This document shows, piece after piece, positions 45,465-57,409 of a stretch of 64,000 nucleotides of DNA (positions within the stretch are counted from its first letter, which is position 1; each line of letters starts with the position of its first letter). Origin of the DNA: Sabethes cyaneus (lineage: Eukaryota; Arthropoda; Insecta; Diptera; Culicidae); contig NC_071355.1 in NCBI RefSeq assembly GCF_943734655.1, positions 69,135,449 through 69,199,448 on the forward strand, read 5' to 3'. The notes beneath the pieces are model-generated. The model did not search any database. It was not told the DNA's origin and was given only the letters and a program-made list of their open reading frames with translations. A program made the position numbers and the translations under genes.

Positions 45465-46833
45465 GTAAGTCGTGATGACGGTGTGGTTGGTGACGATGCC
45501 AGCCAGATCGAACGAAGTGGCCGTTTGAATGGATAAAAGGAATTTCGTCGTTCGTCAGTCAAACACACAAAGTGAGTCATAAATTGGAATTCAACCGCGA
45601 CGATCAACCGAGTGTTGTCGCCGTTCACGTTGTGGCGTGGAACAGCAACCATTTGGAAGAACTCGGGTTTAGTGCAGCCGAGAGCTGTACGATCTGCCGT
45701 GTTTGCACACGCACGGTCAGTGGGCTTGACCAGTCGGTGTCCGTCCGCTAGCTGCCTATGGGATATGTGGCGCGGATGTGGATGCATGTTGGACGAGAAA
45801 CTCCCGGGTGTTTCGGTGCAAATGTTCTGCCGACGTAACGGTTGTTCCCATGTGGAATCACCGTGTGTGTTCCAGTTTGGGAAGCGTATTTAGATTGCGG
45901 CAGTGCATCATAAAAAAAACTTTCCTCCGCCATCAGGCAGATGAGACGGCTTGCGGCTGCTAAGAGGTGTTCTAATTAGCCGGGCAACTTTCGTGCAAAA
46001 GTTGCAGAGGTGTTGGGTATGCGAATGTTTCATCTGCTGCGGCATTTATCTATCGCAAGAATGGAGTTGAAGAAGTTTACGGTCAACTGATAATGTATTT
46101 TCCTCGAGTTATTTAATATTTCATTCCCACTTGTGGAAAGTTGAGTTGGAAATTATAAATAATGTACGATGAGAGTTTATAAACGTGGACAGGTAATTGG
46201 GATGAAATTGAAAAGTAATGCTATATTACTGGTCAATTAAATTAAATTAAATTAGGTTCAAATTAACCTATTTCTATGGTTGTCCAAAGCGTCGTTTATG
46301 CAAACGAAAAGTTGAATTATTGCTCAAAAGTAGTTAATACAATTGTTTTTTACGGTTTATGGTGCAACAGAAATAAAAGAAAAAAAACCTTTCTCAATAA
46401 AAAGTGCTAAGTTCCCCTTTTATCTAATCAATCTAACCAAATCTCGATTGCTTGGATTAGTTTGAAAGTTATCCAACTTTCTGTTTTCATTGAAATTCCC
46501 ACGGTAAAGCCAGGGAATCACAAATATTATCTAGCTTCATTTATCTTAAGAGCTTTAAATTATGTTGCAATCAAAAGATAGTGCAATTTGATATTAGATT
46601 GCTTTTAAATACACCCTAAATGTAAATAGGCCCACATTGTACGACGTTGGCAAACAGCGTATCATGAGCTCTTCCTCTGCTAAAATGCTTAATTACTTTA
46701 TTTTTTTCTCTGGCACTCCTCTTTCCACTTGTACGCCGAAAAGTTTTAGTCAAGCTCCCTGTAATCATAAACAAGGCACAACATTTGAAGAAACAATACA
46801 GGAGGAAAGCTGAGCTGTAAATTTCATACCCTT
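45465..46833. other. Start of presumed long intron
   Basis: Moderately G/C-rich for the first 500 bases, then A/T-rich. No gene or known repeat was recognised. Confidence 0.45.
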
Positions 46834-46941
46834 CCCAAGCAACAATCTGAGTTTTATTGTACTCTTATGGTGGTCTTCAAGACCAATCTTGGTCTTAAAT
46901 ACCATCATAAGAGTGTAATAAAACCCAAATTGCTACTTGGG
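46834..46941. mobile_element. 108-bp palindromic MITE with CCCAAG ends
   Basis: CCCAAGCAACAATCTGAGTT on the left and CCCAAGTAGCAATTTGGGTT on minus from the right. The arms pair over nearly the whole length (CTCTTATG.TGGT). The CCCAAGTARCAATT start recurs at 36653, 60485 and 61488. Confidence 0.85.
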
Positions 46942-48620
46942 TTCCCTTCGAATGAAACAATCTCGAATGATGTGCGTTAATCGTTTGAACCCCAAAATAA
47001 CATGAAAATGATAAGGCAATTTCAACAAAAAGCTAATGGTCAATTTAAACCAAATTTTATCTGAATAAAGGTTTCGGCTTTAGAAATAAAAATCTTTTGC
47101 TTATAAACAGCCACTTCTGCTAATTTTAGTGGACATCAAGGCACAAATCTTCCACACAATTGTGAGGAACGTGCTGCACGAGCCACGAATGCTGAAGCTT
47201 CAGGCCTGTTAAAGGTTGCATTTGCAGAATTCTTCGCGATCTTAAAAACTAGTTGCATAATGTTTTCTATTGTATTTTCAGTATATGATATAATTTTGCA
47301 ATGCTTTTATACCTATTCACTTCCTTTATCTTTACATCTAAGATAGTGCAATTTGATATCTGTGTTAGGGAAGTGTGCCCAAAAAAAATGATGAAGTTGC
47401 TTGTTCCACAAGATCGCATCGCAATTCTTCACGGCAAGACGATTAAACGTAGGCGGATTTGATACCTGTGTTGGAAAAAGTGATAATAATTCTGTATGCA
47501 GGAGCATGCTCGCCGTTTCATTGGAAATGCAGTAAAAAGATATTCTGTTATAAAATAAAAAGGGATAAAAAGGGATCGGATTAGCAAAATCCTTTCAACG
47601 TGCGGAAACGATTTTTAAATTGTTTTCAAATGCACATAGAAATAACTGTGAAATGTATTGAGGATTGAACGTATACAATGTTACTACTTTGTAAAATGTT
47701 ACATACAACGCGTCCAGCATGTATATATGCTGCAGGTATATATACTTAGACTCACGTAGTCCTACGTCGCCTATGCAGTCACAACCCTATGATTTTTTGT
47801 ATGGAATTAATCGAATATCACTCTACGATAAAACTGAAACTTGACGTGGTGTAGGGCTTTTTAACTTAACAGTAAATAAACCACGGTCACGTTTACTTCT
47901 GAATGTCAAAATACTTGTGTGATTTTGTGATTCCCATTATAAATACTGCACACTACCTCTGTAATCTCGAGCGTTGGGAGGCGAGTGCTACTCAATGGTT
48001 TAAAGCTTCCATCGACTACCGCGAATGACCCGGTCATGTTGCGCTCAATTTGCTTTGTAGATCTATCTTGGACGGTGCAGAAATGCCAGGAGGATGAAAG
48101 ATGAAATTTGTCATCCATAAGTCGCGCCCTGATAAGTTGAGACCCATGATGGTCCGAGATTTGTCTTCCTAATAATTCATTTGTGGTTATTGTGCTGGAA
48201 TATTGACGGTGAGTGCGCGGTTGAGGACTGCCGAGGTCTCCACTTCTTGACTATACTACATTTTGCAACTCAAGTAGAACAAAATGTCTAGGGCAAAGCA
48301 CATTTACATCTATCATTTTTTCTCTAATCATCATTATCATCATCAACATCATAATCATTATATTTAAAATATGACATTCCGGCCTTTAACACAGAGTCAG
48401 TTCGTGCAATCTGCGTCTGCGGGCCAGGGCGGGTCGGCTATGCTTGGGTTTCCACCTGTGTTTTAGTTGGTGGCATTGCCTGTCTCGTCAGGTAGAACTG
48501 GTGTTTAAGATCTCCCTGATACTCTTATTATGACAACACAAAAGAGCCCGGCATAGAGTTTTATACACTATTAAGCGACCAGCTGGATAACCTAGAAAAA
48601 GGTAAAACGAAAAGGAATTA
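46942..48620. other. No recognisable gene
   Basis: A/T-rich. The phrase AGTCCTACGTCGCCTATGC near 47757 resembles AGTCCTGCGTCACCTATGC near 16642, a small dispersed repeat. (ATC)-rich sequence lies near 48325-48355. Confidence 0.4.
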
Positions 48621-48624
48621 ATTG

Positions 48625-48910
48625 ATGATCATCTTTCAAGATATTCTTCATGGTTGACTGCGAAATTCCCAGTTCTTTGGCCATCTTATGTCCAAATCTC
48701 GTTTTCGTCGAATTTGCTTTTGCTCATTTGATGGCTTCCGGTGTCCTTACAGTACGTTTACGGCCAGATTTGGGGAGTATTTTTCAAGAAGCGGTTTCCT
48801 TGTGTCGCCTGATGCTACGAAAGAAGAATCTTTTGTTTATTCCAAATGGCTTCAGCTTTTTAAAAATATCACTCGATTTAAAAAATTTCATAAACAGACA
48901 TCATAAGTTC
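48625..48910 (-). pseudogene. Tc1/mariner transposase N-terminal relic
   Basis: On minus, LKPFGINKRFFFRSIRRHKE, then PKSGRKRTVRTPEAIK and KMAKELGISQSTMKNILKDD form the paired helix-turn-helix DNA-binding region of Tc1/mariner transposases, with GRKRT in place of the GRPR hook. There are frame changes and a stop after EAIK. The catalytic domain is not found downstream. Confidence 0.75.
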
Positions 48911-49371
48911 CATTTTTGCGTCCACGAATCTTTACCGAATGAAAATTCAAAACAAACTGTGTTGACATTTAAATGCACTCTAAACGAAAAATATGCCTGC
49001 ATATCTGTGTTTAACCCTGTTTTGACTAAACACGCCCCATCGACAGGCAACCATGCTTTTGCCGCCAACATCTCAGCGTGAGCGAAAATGAAATAGCATT
49101 TCATCACTTCGTTTCACTCAACTGCCTGCAGCTTGATTTGGGTTCGCTGTCAAATTTTGAGCCCAGGACATGCAGTCGTTGACGTTCACTGCAGCACTGC
49201 AGCGTTCTTACCCCTGGCATTCTTTTATTTGTCAACCCAAGGACATGACTACTGAACTGCTGATAGTGTTTGTCTTTCTCAGTTTTCTACCCTTCAAAAC
49301 AATTCATTCACAAATTGCAGTGCTGAATGATTCCTCTGAATGAATAACTAAGGGTGGCAGCAAATGCTTAA

Positions 49372-49573
49372 GGTGAAATTAGTCGTCATCGATTCTGCAA
49401 ATTTCAAGAGCAGTTTAACAAAACTTCTGTTCATGAAAATATAATCGCTGTTTTCAGATTGGCAAAAAGAATACAGTGAATACATTTCTATAAACAGAGC
49501 TCAGCTTTTGAGCCCAAAACCTGCTTCCGAAATTGGGCTCTCCGACGAACAATTAATGACTACTAGTTTCCCG
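49372..49573. mobile_element. TTAA MITE, 202 bp
   Basis: TTAA at 49368-49371 and 49574-49577. The ends are GGTGAAATTAGTCGTCATCG and, on minus, CGGGAAACTAGTAGTCATTA. Same family as 12337-12545. Confidence 0.8.
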
Positions 49574-50410
49574 TTAAGTCCTGTTCAAGCAGTGGCTCTT
49601 ATTGCTATGCTTCCCATCGAACTAATAGATGCAGAGACACAAAAAAAGCCCATTTCGAAAAATCCCCGACCAGATAGTACACACTACTGCAGACCTATGA
49701 AAGTTATTTCCGCTAAAGCGGAGTCAACGCTCATTTGATATGAAAAAGTCGCAATAGAATCTCGTTATCTCCATACAACAAATCTGTAAATGGTGCACAT
49801 TTGCATGTAAATTTTGAGTTAATTGTTTGAAAAGCTTGCGGTACGTTGTCACATGAAAAAGCAGCAGCCAAATGTTACATATGTGGGGCTACAAAAAAAA
49901 AAATAATACAAACGTTCATGAAAAACCTGAAATTTCAAAAAATTTAAAATACGGAGTTTCGAAATTGCATTGTTGTTGGAGAAAATCCTTTGAGTATTTT
50001 CTGCATATTGCATATAAGTTTGTAAAATTCCTTGTTTTCTAATTAAATGTACTAGTGTTCCTCTTTAAAGACTGTCATTTAAAACATGGCAAGTTCACAG
50101 AGAAACAGATAAGAAAATTTTTGAGGAGCGCAAAAACTAAATTCAAAGCGAATTCAACGTTCAAATGGGGTTGATAGTAGGTAAGCCGAAACCCTGATAC
50201 GGCGCTTCTAACAACGACAACACTGCGCGTAAATTCTTCAGTGATTCCTCGACAAGTGCTTCTATCACAGGAAATTAGGAAAATCATATTTTAAAACTTG
50301 CAATAATTTTAAGAATAATTTCGAGCGATAATTTTATTTATATTCTAAAATATCAAACACTGTTACAAGAAACAAGACAGCGATACCTAGCATTATACTA
50401 ATGGTATTAC

Positions 50411-51160
50411 ATGCATTTGACTGTACATAAGATATTGATCCATAGTACTCATATTATCGCAATGTTTGATTTACCCATCGGAGAGTTATCAGAGGAAGTT
50501 CTGGAAGTCACTCACAAAATCGTAAGAGAAACCTGGTTGAATCACGCAAGGAAAACTCCGAGAATCAATACAAACGAGGATTTAATTAGGTCACTGCTCT
50601 TAACCCTCTAACGGGTAAGACCGTCTGTAGACGGCCTTCGCTTTTGGAGCTCCAGAGCCGCATACGAAATTTGTTTTTAATTGGCAATATGCAAAATGTG
50701 TTCAGAACAGATTTCTTGGCATTTTGATACTAATATCATAACATTCTGACCATGCATTCAGAAGTTGTCATCTTTCAAAAACAAAAATTGCGAAAAATTC
50801 CGAAAATAATTAATGCGCGAATATTCCCTTTTTCACTTTTGAGGTAAAAGGACATCTAGAACAAAATGATTGACCTAAAAAAAATTTCAATGAGTAACTT
50901 TCATGCATTATTTTAATTTTGTAACATATCTGAATTGAAAAAATATCTGGGCAGAGCGTTAGACATGAAAAAAGGGAAAGAGAAATTGGACTTTTTCTTA
51001 CCTGGCGCTCCTCAAGATAATTATTTTTGCATGAAAATCAGAATTTAAGATTTTTTTGTGTGTACTTTCATGATAAAATAGTCATTAGCTTGATCGCATT
51101 GTTTTTACGGTGTTGCCCGTTAGAGGGTTAAACTCGGATCCATTTATATCTTCCAGCCGG
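50411..51160 (+). pseudogene. Transposon-type ORF fragment split by a TTAA MITE
   Basis: On plus, TVHKILIHSTHIIAMFDLPI, then GELSEEVLEVTHKIVRETW, RKTPRINTNEDLIRSLLL. I recall similar LPIGQLSEEAQEA / SLLLSSDP segments in mobile-element-encoded insect and other animal proteins, a weak identification from memory. The frame meets TTAA at 50600. If 50604-51131 is skipped, the frame continues as LLLNSDP at 51128-51143, the expected ending of this block. Confidence 0.5.
50604..51127. mobile_element. TTAA (piggyBac-like) MITE, 524 bp
   Basis: TTAA at 50600-50603 and 51128-51131. The ends are CCCTCTAACGGGTAAGACC and, on minus, CCCTCTAACGGGCAACACC. A GACCGTCTGTAGACGG hairpin follows the left end. It is non-autonomous and interrupts the ORF fragment described above. 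Confidence 0.9.
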
Positions 51161-54100
51161 CAAACAAAATTTAAAAATCACTGTGAAGATACAGAAATTT
51201 CAGACTACTTTAAAATTTATGGTACAAACTAGCTTGACTAATGGCTTGACTGTGTTACAGGTTGAGAAATCCAAATTTTTGCAAGTCGATACTGCAAGTT
51301 ATACTGAGTTGACGGTCAAATAAACATTAGCACCACTACGGATCCCTTCTGCCTTGTCTTCTCTATCATTTTCGAAAGAAATTAATGCTTGACTATTGAA
51401 TAGTAAAGAATTGCCGACGCAAAGCAGCAATTGAAACATTTAAAACTATTCTCGGATAAAAGAGCCGCCGATTTTCCTCACTTTAAGAATTTCTGCGTTA
51501 CTTCACTTGCACAAATATCCCTTCAGTCGTGTTTCCTTGTAAGACAACAGTTCCGAAAAAATTCTTGCAGCACCTATTCGCGACTGCGAAAGCTAAAGAG
51601 ATTTTTAATCCTGTTCGCACTTACACGAAAACCCATTGTCAAAACTTGCGTGAAAACAAAAGCAAAAATACTTACTTTGCTTTTTGCTCTCGCAAAAACC
51701 AAGCAAATATTAGCAACTTCATAGTCGCGAATGTGGATACAATCTGGCAAAAGGAAAAGATTGCTGCTCACTTTTCTGTGACGTTGCACCTTCAGGACAT
51801 CAATTTGGACTGGATTCAATGTTTGAAAATAAACTATGTTAAAAGGAAGGGGTGGTTTCATACTTTAACTAAATTGTTTACTTTCAGGACATCAAACTGG
51901 ACTGGGTTTGTCGCAGTCCTAAGAAATCTTGTTAAGACGAGCGAACTGTATCACTCTTTCTGGCATACTTCCCAAGCACAGATATCAAATTAGTATAAGT
52001 CTAAACGTCGTAAAGAATCGTCGTAAAGAGACCTACTGGAACGAGGGGGTTTTGTTGCTTCTTTTTTCTAAACATAAAGTAATCGAAATCACAGTAAACA
52101 GATAGTGTATTTAACTGTCGTCCCTAACTGTGGAGCAGGGCGATCACAAAGAAAATGTTTGGGAAAAGTTGACCTTGAAACTGTTCGGTAGTTTTTACTA
52201 ATTAGTGATTGAAAAAGAATGTTACAATAGAAAATACATAATTACTACATTATTTATGAGTTGATCGATACCTAAACCATGAAAATCCATTCATAATTGG
52301 CAGAGCTATTAGCGTTCAAAATCTTTCATTCTTTCGTGACGCTGGGTTGAATCCAAATTTTGGATTGACACCCTGCGGTTAGACCTAGTTCTACGTCAAA
52401 AATAATAATAAAAATTGATTCAAACAACGGAAATAAAATATTGATAAAGTTGATTCAAAAAATGAGTCAAAATATAGAATTAAATCACTTGTTTTCCATG
52501 TTCCATTTGTGCTCGCAACAATTTTGCGAACAAATGTAAACATTCCAGCCCACCGTGCGCCCGTGATTCAAGTCACCGATCGTCGTATTGTATACACACT
52601 CGATCGTTTAGTAGTACCTACCTCTAGAGTATTGTCAACTTCAAACTTTACTCATATTTGGCGTCGGTATTCCTCGCTCGTTTCCACCTTCTGCCGCCAA
52701 CTCCTACGCTACAACAACAATACAACCACCGCTTGATGGCTGTGCTGACAGAAACCGATCCGGTGTGGAATAACATTTTCTGTTTGGTCTGCACTGGAAC
52801 ACGGAATGGAAAGACATGAGTCAGACCCTAGTAGTAATGCATTGCAGGCAGAGTGGGGAGAATGGATGATTGCAGAAACATGCGAACGTGAAGCATCAAA
52901 CAACAATCGTTTTACACGAAGCTCTACGATCATGTGTTTTCCAATTGTATGTGTGAATCTTTCTTCCACTCTATACTCTGCTGCTTGTTGTCGTCAGTGG
53001 TAGTGGCAGTGATCTTCATTGCGAGCTGATTTAAACCAAGAAATAACAATTATTGATCAAGTACATAGACAATGTGTCTATCAGCGTGGAAAATAGCGGG
53101 AATGGAGAAAATTGTCATCTGATGTAATGTGTCTGACCGCTAAAGCATGGGCGAAAATTGAGTGGAAGTTACCTATGCTTGATCCGGCAGGATCAAACAA
53201 AACAGGAAAACTTGCTGATGTATGTGTAAAAGAATACCAGCCGCCGCCGCCAGAGGTATTTAGAAATTCTACGCGACGAGAAAACCATGACGCGTCGAAA
53301 TTAAAAGGAAGAAAAACAACCGTCAAATGCCGAGAAAGGTAACCTGCAGAAGGAAGAAATACGTGTAGAGAAGGTAGGGGACAATGGGAAAATAGGATGA
53401 ACTGTTTAACTTTTTGAGTTATTGTAAAAGCTACTTTTGAAACATTATCGAAATTGGACAACTTTTCAAACCAATCTAAACCAGGTAACATATGTACCAG
53501 GTATTAGATCTGCCCACTCTCCCCTAACCAAACCGCTAAATGCATGATCGTGTGAGAGTGGTCATAGGATAGAATCGGAGAGACAAGAAATAATATTCCA
53601 AACAAAACGTGGTTGAAAGTTAACAAAGAATATGCAATCGCGAGTTCAAAGCAGAGAGACTCCAACAACCAAACCCCATCGAGAGCCCTCTGGATGGCAA
53701 GTCAAACGGCATAATGCGTATTATAAGCAAATTGCTGACAGGCGATGCCTGTAGGAGTGGCCATAAAATTCCACCGTGGGGCCGAACTTAGGGAAACGAA
53801 ACGAAAAAAAACAAGGTCAGTGAGAGGTTGCAAGTTGTGTAAGAAGTACCGTTTTTTCAAATTTTTAAACCAAAAATTTTCTAAGAGATTTAACAAATGC
53901 TGTAAAAGTTTGTAAGTAGTTCAGTTCTTGAACTTTTAAGTAGTCAGTTGTAAATTCGTTCACTAAATCTGCACTTGTGGCAAGCCTGACCAAACGCCGT
54001 GAGCGATTTTATGGTTGCGATGTGCCTCTCTCACATCGCGTAAAACAGGAATCTGGAATCAAGATGAAGAATCAAAAGATTTCAACGAAGGCACGCATGG

Positions 54101-55330
54101 ACGCGTGGTCTGCCTGTGACCAGATGTACGTAGTTCGAGATTTTGTTGGACATCGAAGTTGGGAATAAGTTACTGTTTATTTCCTGATTTTTTACCAGCT
54201 TCGACTTCTAACTTCAGAAGCTTATTAAACTTTGTTAATAGAGAAAAACGCAACACATATACACTCACGCATAGCTTTTTATTGCGGTTTCTGCTTCACC
54301 TCTTGGAGAAAAAATCCACCTGCTGTTTTCTGATAAAATTTCGAAGATGCAGCCATGAGCTGCAAGACTACATATCCTTGCACAGATGCTTGGTCGCGGC
54401 ACCACGTGCCCTGGCGGCAGGTGATCGGAAATATTTCAATTTAATTTTCTTTTCCGAAAGATCACTTCTGTGCTATTAATCGTTCGATAGCAGATGCCCC
54501 ACAGCATAGCAGTCAAGCAGTAAATCATGCATAATTATCATTCGATGTTGTATTGTTACTGCCAATTCGATTCTGTCAAGTTTCGATGGTTTGAAACTTT
54601 TACATGTATCGATTCAATGGATTGGTCACCACTAAGTTAGTAATTTAAGTTCAAACTACAAACGAAATAATTGGGTATTTTCAAGAAAAACCTATATATG
54701 GGTCGTTTCACGTCAAGTGTTCGAGTCCCATGTGTTCGACCTTCTCGGATTTGAACCAAATTGTATCAGATTGTTCGTTTCATGTCAGCAACAAAAAGCC
54801 CTAAGTTTGGTGCCAATGGGACATCCCCTCGATTAATAGGATTACTTCCATTTTTAAAGAAAAGACATGTTTATGTCAAATCCTCATTTTCTTTTGCTTA
54901 TATCTGTGAAAATGTTAGGTTTGGAAAGACAATATTTTCATGTTTATAGCAGTATAGTTTTCTTCTTCACCCCTTTCAAATCTTGAGCAGGCGGAGGGCC
55001 GACTCGCTCAGGCACCTTTAACTAGAATTTCTTTTGAATTCATCTTTTGAACCTTCTGTTAGACCAAAGTTCGTGGCTAGAGCGAAGTTCCGGAGTGTTT
55101 GGAGGATTATCCTGTTTTGGTACGACCACTGGTGTGCCCAGACCTAAACAGACCGGTGGGTCTGTTCAAAAGTAAGTTTTGGACAGTAAATTACCAATGA
55201 TTCGTAGGATAGCGGATCTTTTCTATGTAATTGATTTATTTATCGTAAAAGTTCCGTACGATTAGTTTAACTATTCCAAAGTGCAGAGTTCCATTATTAG
55301 AACTTTTTTACATTGAATATTATAGATCTG
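51161..55330. other. No recognisable gene; dispersed repeat near 51.6 kb
   Basis: 51575-51740 matches 7690-7850 inverted. The open frames over it run on both strands and are not supported as genes. The rest is presumed intron or intergenic sequence. Confidence 0.45.
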
Positions 55331-55334
55331 AGCC

Positions 55335-56455
55335 CACCAGTGAAATTCAAATTGGATTTGAAATCAAACCTGAAATTGTACTTTAGATTTGACATTAGAT
55401 TGGCATTTGGATTTGAAATCGGACTTGACGTTTTATTTAAAATTGAATCAAAATTGAACTTCAAACTAAACTTGAATCGGAAATTGCAATTGGACTTTGA
55501 GTCGAACATAAATTTGAATTAATAGACTAGACGTTGAGCTCAAATTGGGCTTGAAATTAGACTTGAAAGCAGACTTGAAATCAGTATTGAATTTGACTTA
55601 AAATTGGAAATCGGATATAAAATTGGAATTGAAATTAGACTTTAAATTGGAGCTGAAATTGAAATGAAATTCGACTTGGGATTGGCTTTAAAACGGAACA
55701 TTAAATTGGGCTTGAAACTGGGCCTCAACTGAACATAAAATTGGGCTGGAAATTGTCGGAGTTGAAATTGGATTATAATTAGACATGAAATTAGACTCAA
55801 AATCGGACATTACATTGGACTTAACAGAAGACTAAAATTGCACTTGGAATCGGAGGTGAGATTGGAAATAAATTAGGCTCGGAATTGGATTATTGGAAAT
55901 GAAATCGTACTTAAATAGGACTTTCAAATTGAACTTGAAATTTGATTTGAAATTAGGCTTGCCATTGGACATGAAATTGGACCTCAATGGGACTTTAAAA
56001 TGTACTTGAAATCGGCGGTAAAATAAAAATTTAAATAAACTAGAAATTGGATTTAAAGTGGGACATTAAAATGAGACTTCAATTGACTTTCCATTTGCAG
56101 TTTAAATTAGAATTGTATTTGGCTTAAGGCCTTAAAATCGGACATTACATTGAACTTTAAATTGGACCTGAAATCGGATATGAAATTGATGATAAATTAG
56201 ACTCGAAATTGGACTTAAAATGGGACAATAAAGTGTACTGACCAAAAAAAACTTGATCGGAGGTGAAAATGGAATTAAATTAGGCTCGAAATTGGACTTA
56301 GAATGAGACATTGAATTGGACATGAAATCAAACCTAAATTGAACTAGAAATTTGATTTGAAAGACTGGGAATTGGTCATAAAATTAGACTTGAAATTGGA
56401 CTTGAATCAGAATAGAAATTAACTTTAAAATGGGACACTGAAATTGGGCTTAATT
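55335..56455. repeat. Degenerate minisatellite, about 12-13-bp unit
   Basis: About 1.1 kb in which variants of GAAATTGGACTT, GAAATCGGACAT and AAATTAGACTTG follow one another about 80-90 times with heavy mutation. The asymmetric purine/pyrimidine content leaves open frames on both strands (Asn/Phe/Lys/Leu-rich), which are by-products of the repeat. Confidence 0.9.
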
Positions 56456-56557
56456 TTCTTATCGCTTATTATTCAATACCAGGCTATTGAATTGATAACT
56501 CTGGACTTCCCAGTTGCATATCGAGCAATTATTTGCTTATACATTAAAATTGTTTTA

Positions 56558-57325
56558 CAGTAATGTTCCGATTTTGACAGCCCCATGTTGAATTTTGGGC
56601 TGACAAAATGGGGAAATTGACAAAATCGGGAATTTTTTTTTCAAAATTCAAGACTTAAGACCTTGCAATATCGAAGACTTCTACTAAAAATTAAATTTTA
56701 ACCCTCAATTGGTCAACCGAAAGCTCAATGAATCGGGCACAGTACACTGGTCCAGAACCTTTTTTGGTGCGCATTAGCTTTGAGTGGAAAAACTTGGTTT
56801 TAGGTGTTGGGACCTTTGGAAGAGTTTCTTAAAATGAACTGTTCTATCCTCCAGCGGAACTCAAATTTTGATTAATCCCCCTAATAGTGCAATAAAAAAT
56901 TTATTTTTCTTCAGTTTCAATATAACACACTATGTGTTCTGCAAAGTTTTACAGCATATTATTATAAGGAATTTTGCTGAAGACAGTAACCTTCTATCTC
57001 TTCAGCAAAGATAGAAAAATCTTATTTCTCAAAAATTAAAAATCGTTAAAATCAGTTTTTCTATTTTAGCTGTGTTTGTAGTTGTTGTATGACTTTTTCT
57101 TGTTTTACAAAGTTGTACAAATAGTAAAAATACACAACATTGCTGAATATAGTATACCTCTATCTTTGCTTGTTTGAGAACTATAGAACTTTTACTATAA
57201 AAATACCCTAATTTTGACCCCGAAAAGTTAAGCGAAATCTATAAGCTGACAAAATCGGGACAATCGGGGGTGGAAAAAATCGGGGATAGACAAAATCGGG
57301 AGCTGACAAAATCGGAACATTACCG
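56558..57325. mobile_element. TA-flanked TIR element, 768 bp
   Basis: TA at 56556-56557 and 57326-57327. The ends are CAGTAATGTTCCGATTTTG and, on minus, CGGTAATGTTCCGATTTTG. TGACAAAATCGGGA-type words recur several times next to both ends. No transposase is visible. Confidence 0.85.
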
Positions 57326-57409
57326 TAGAAGGTGGGGCACGTGCCCTAGTATGCCCCAGGCTGGGCACGCCGGTGCGAACCCCAACAACATTTGTTGTTT
57401 TTGTACCTG

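Noticed and set aside
48650..49081. 143-codon plus-strand open frame
   Set aside because: The minus strand over the same bases encodes recognisable mariner helix-turn-helix segments; the plus frame has no motif.
51431..51993. Overlapping plus and minus open frames up to 154 codons
   Set aside because: They coincide with the dispersed repeat shared with 7690-7850 and are open on both strands without motifs.
55297..56323. Asn/Phe/Lys-rich open frames on both strands
   Set aside because: Produced by the 12-13-base minisatellite; no start context, no domain.
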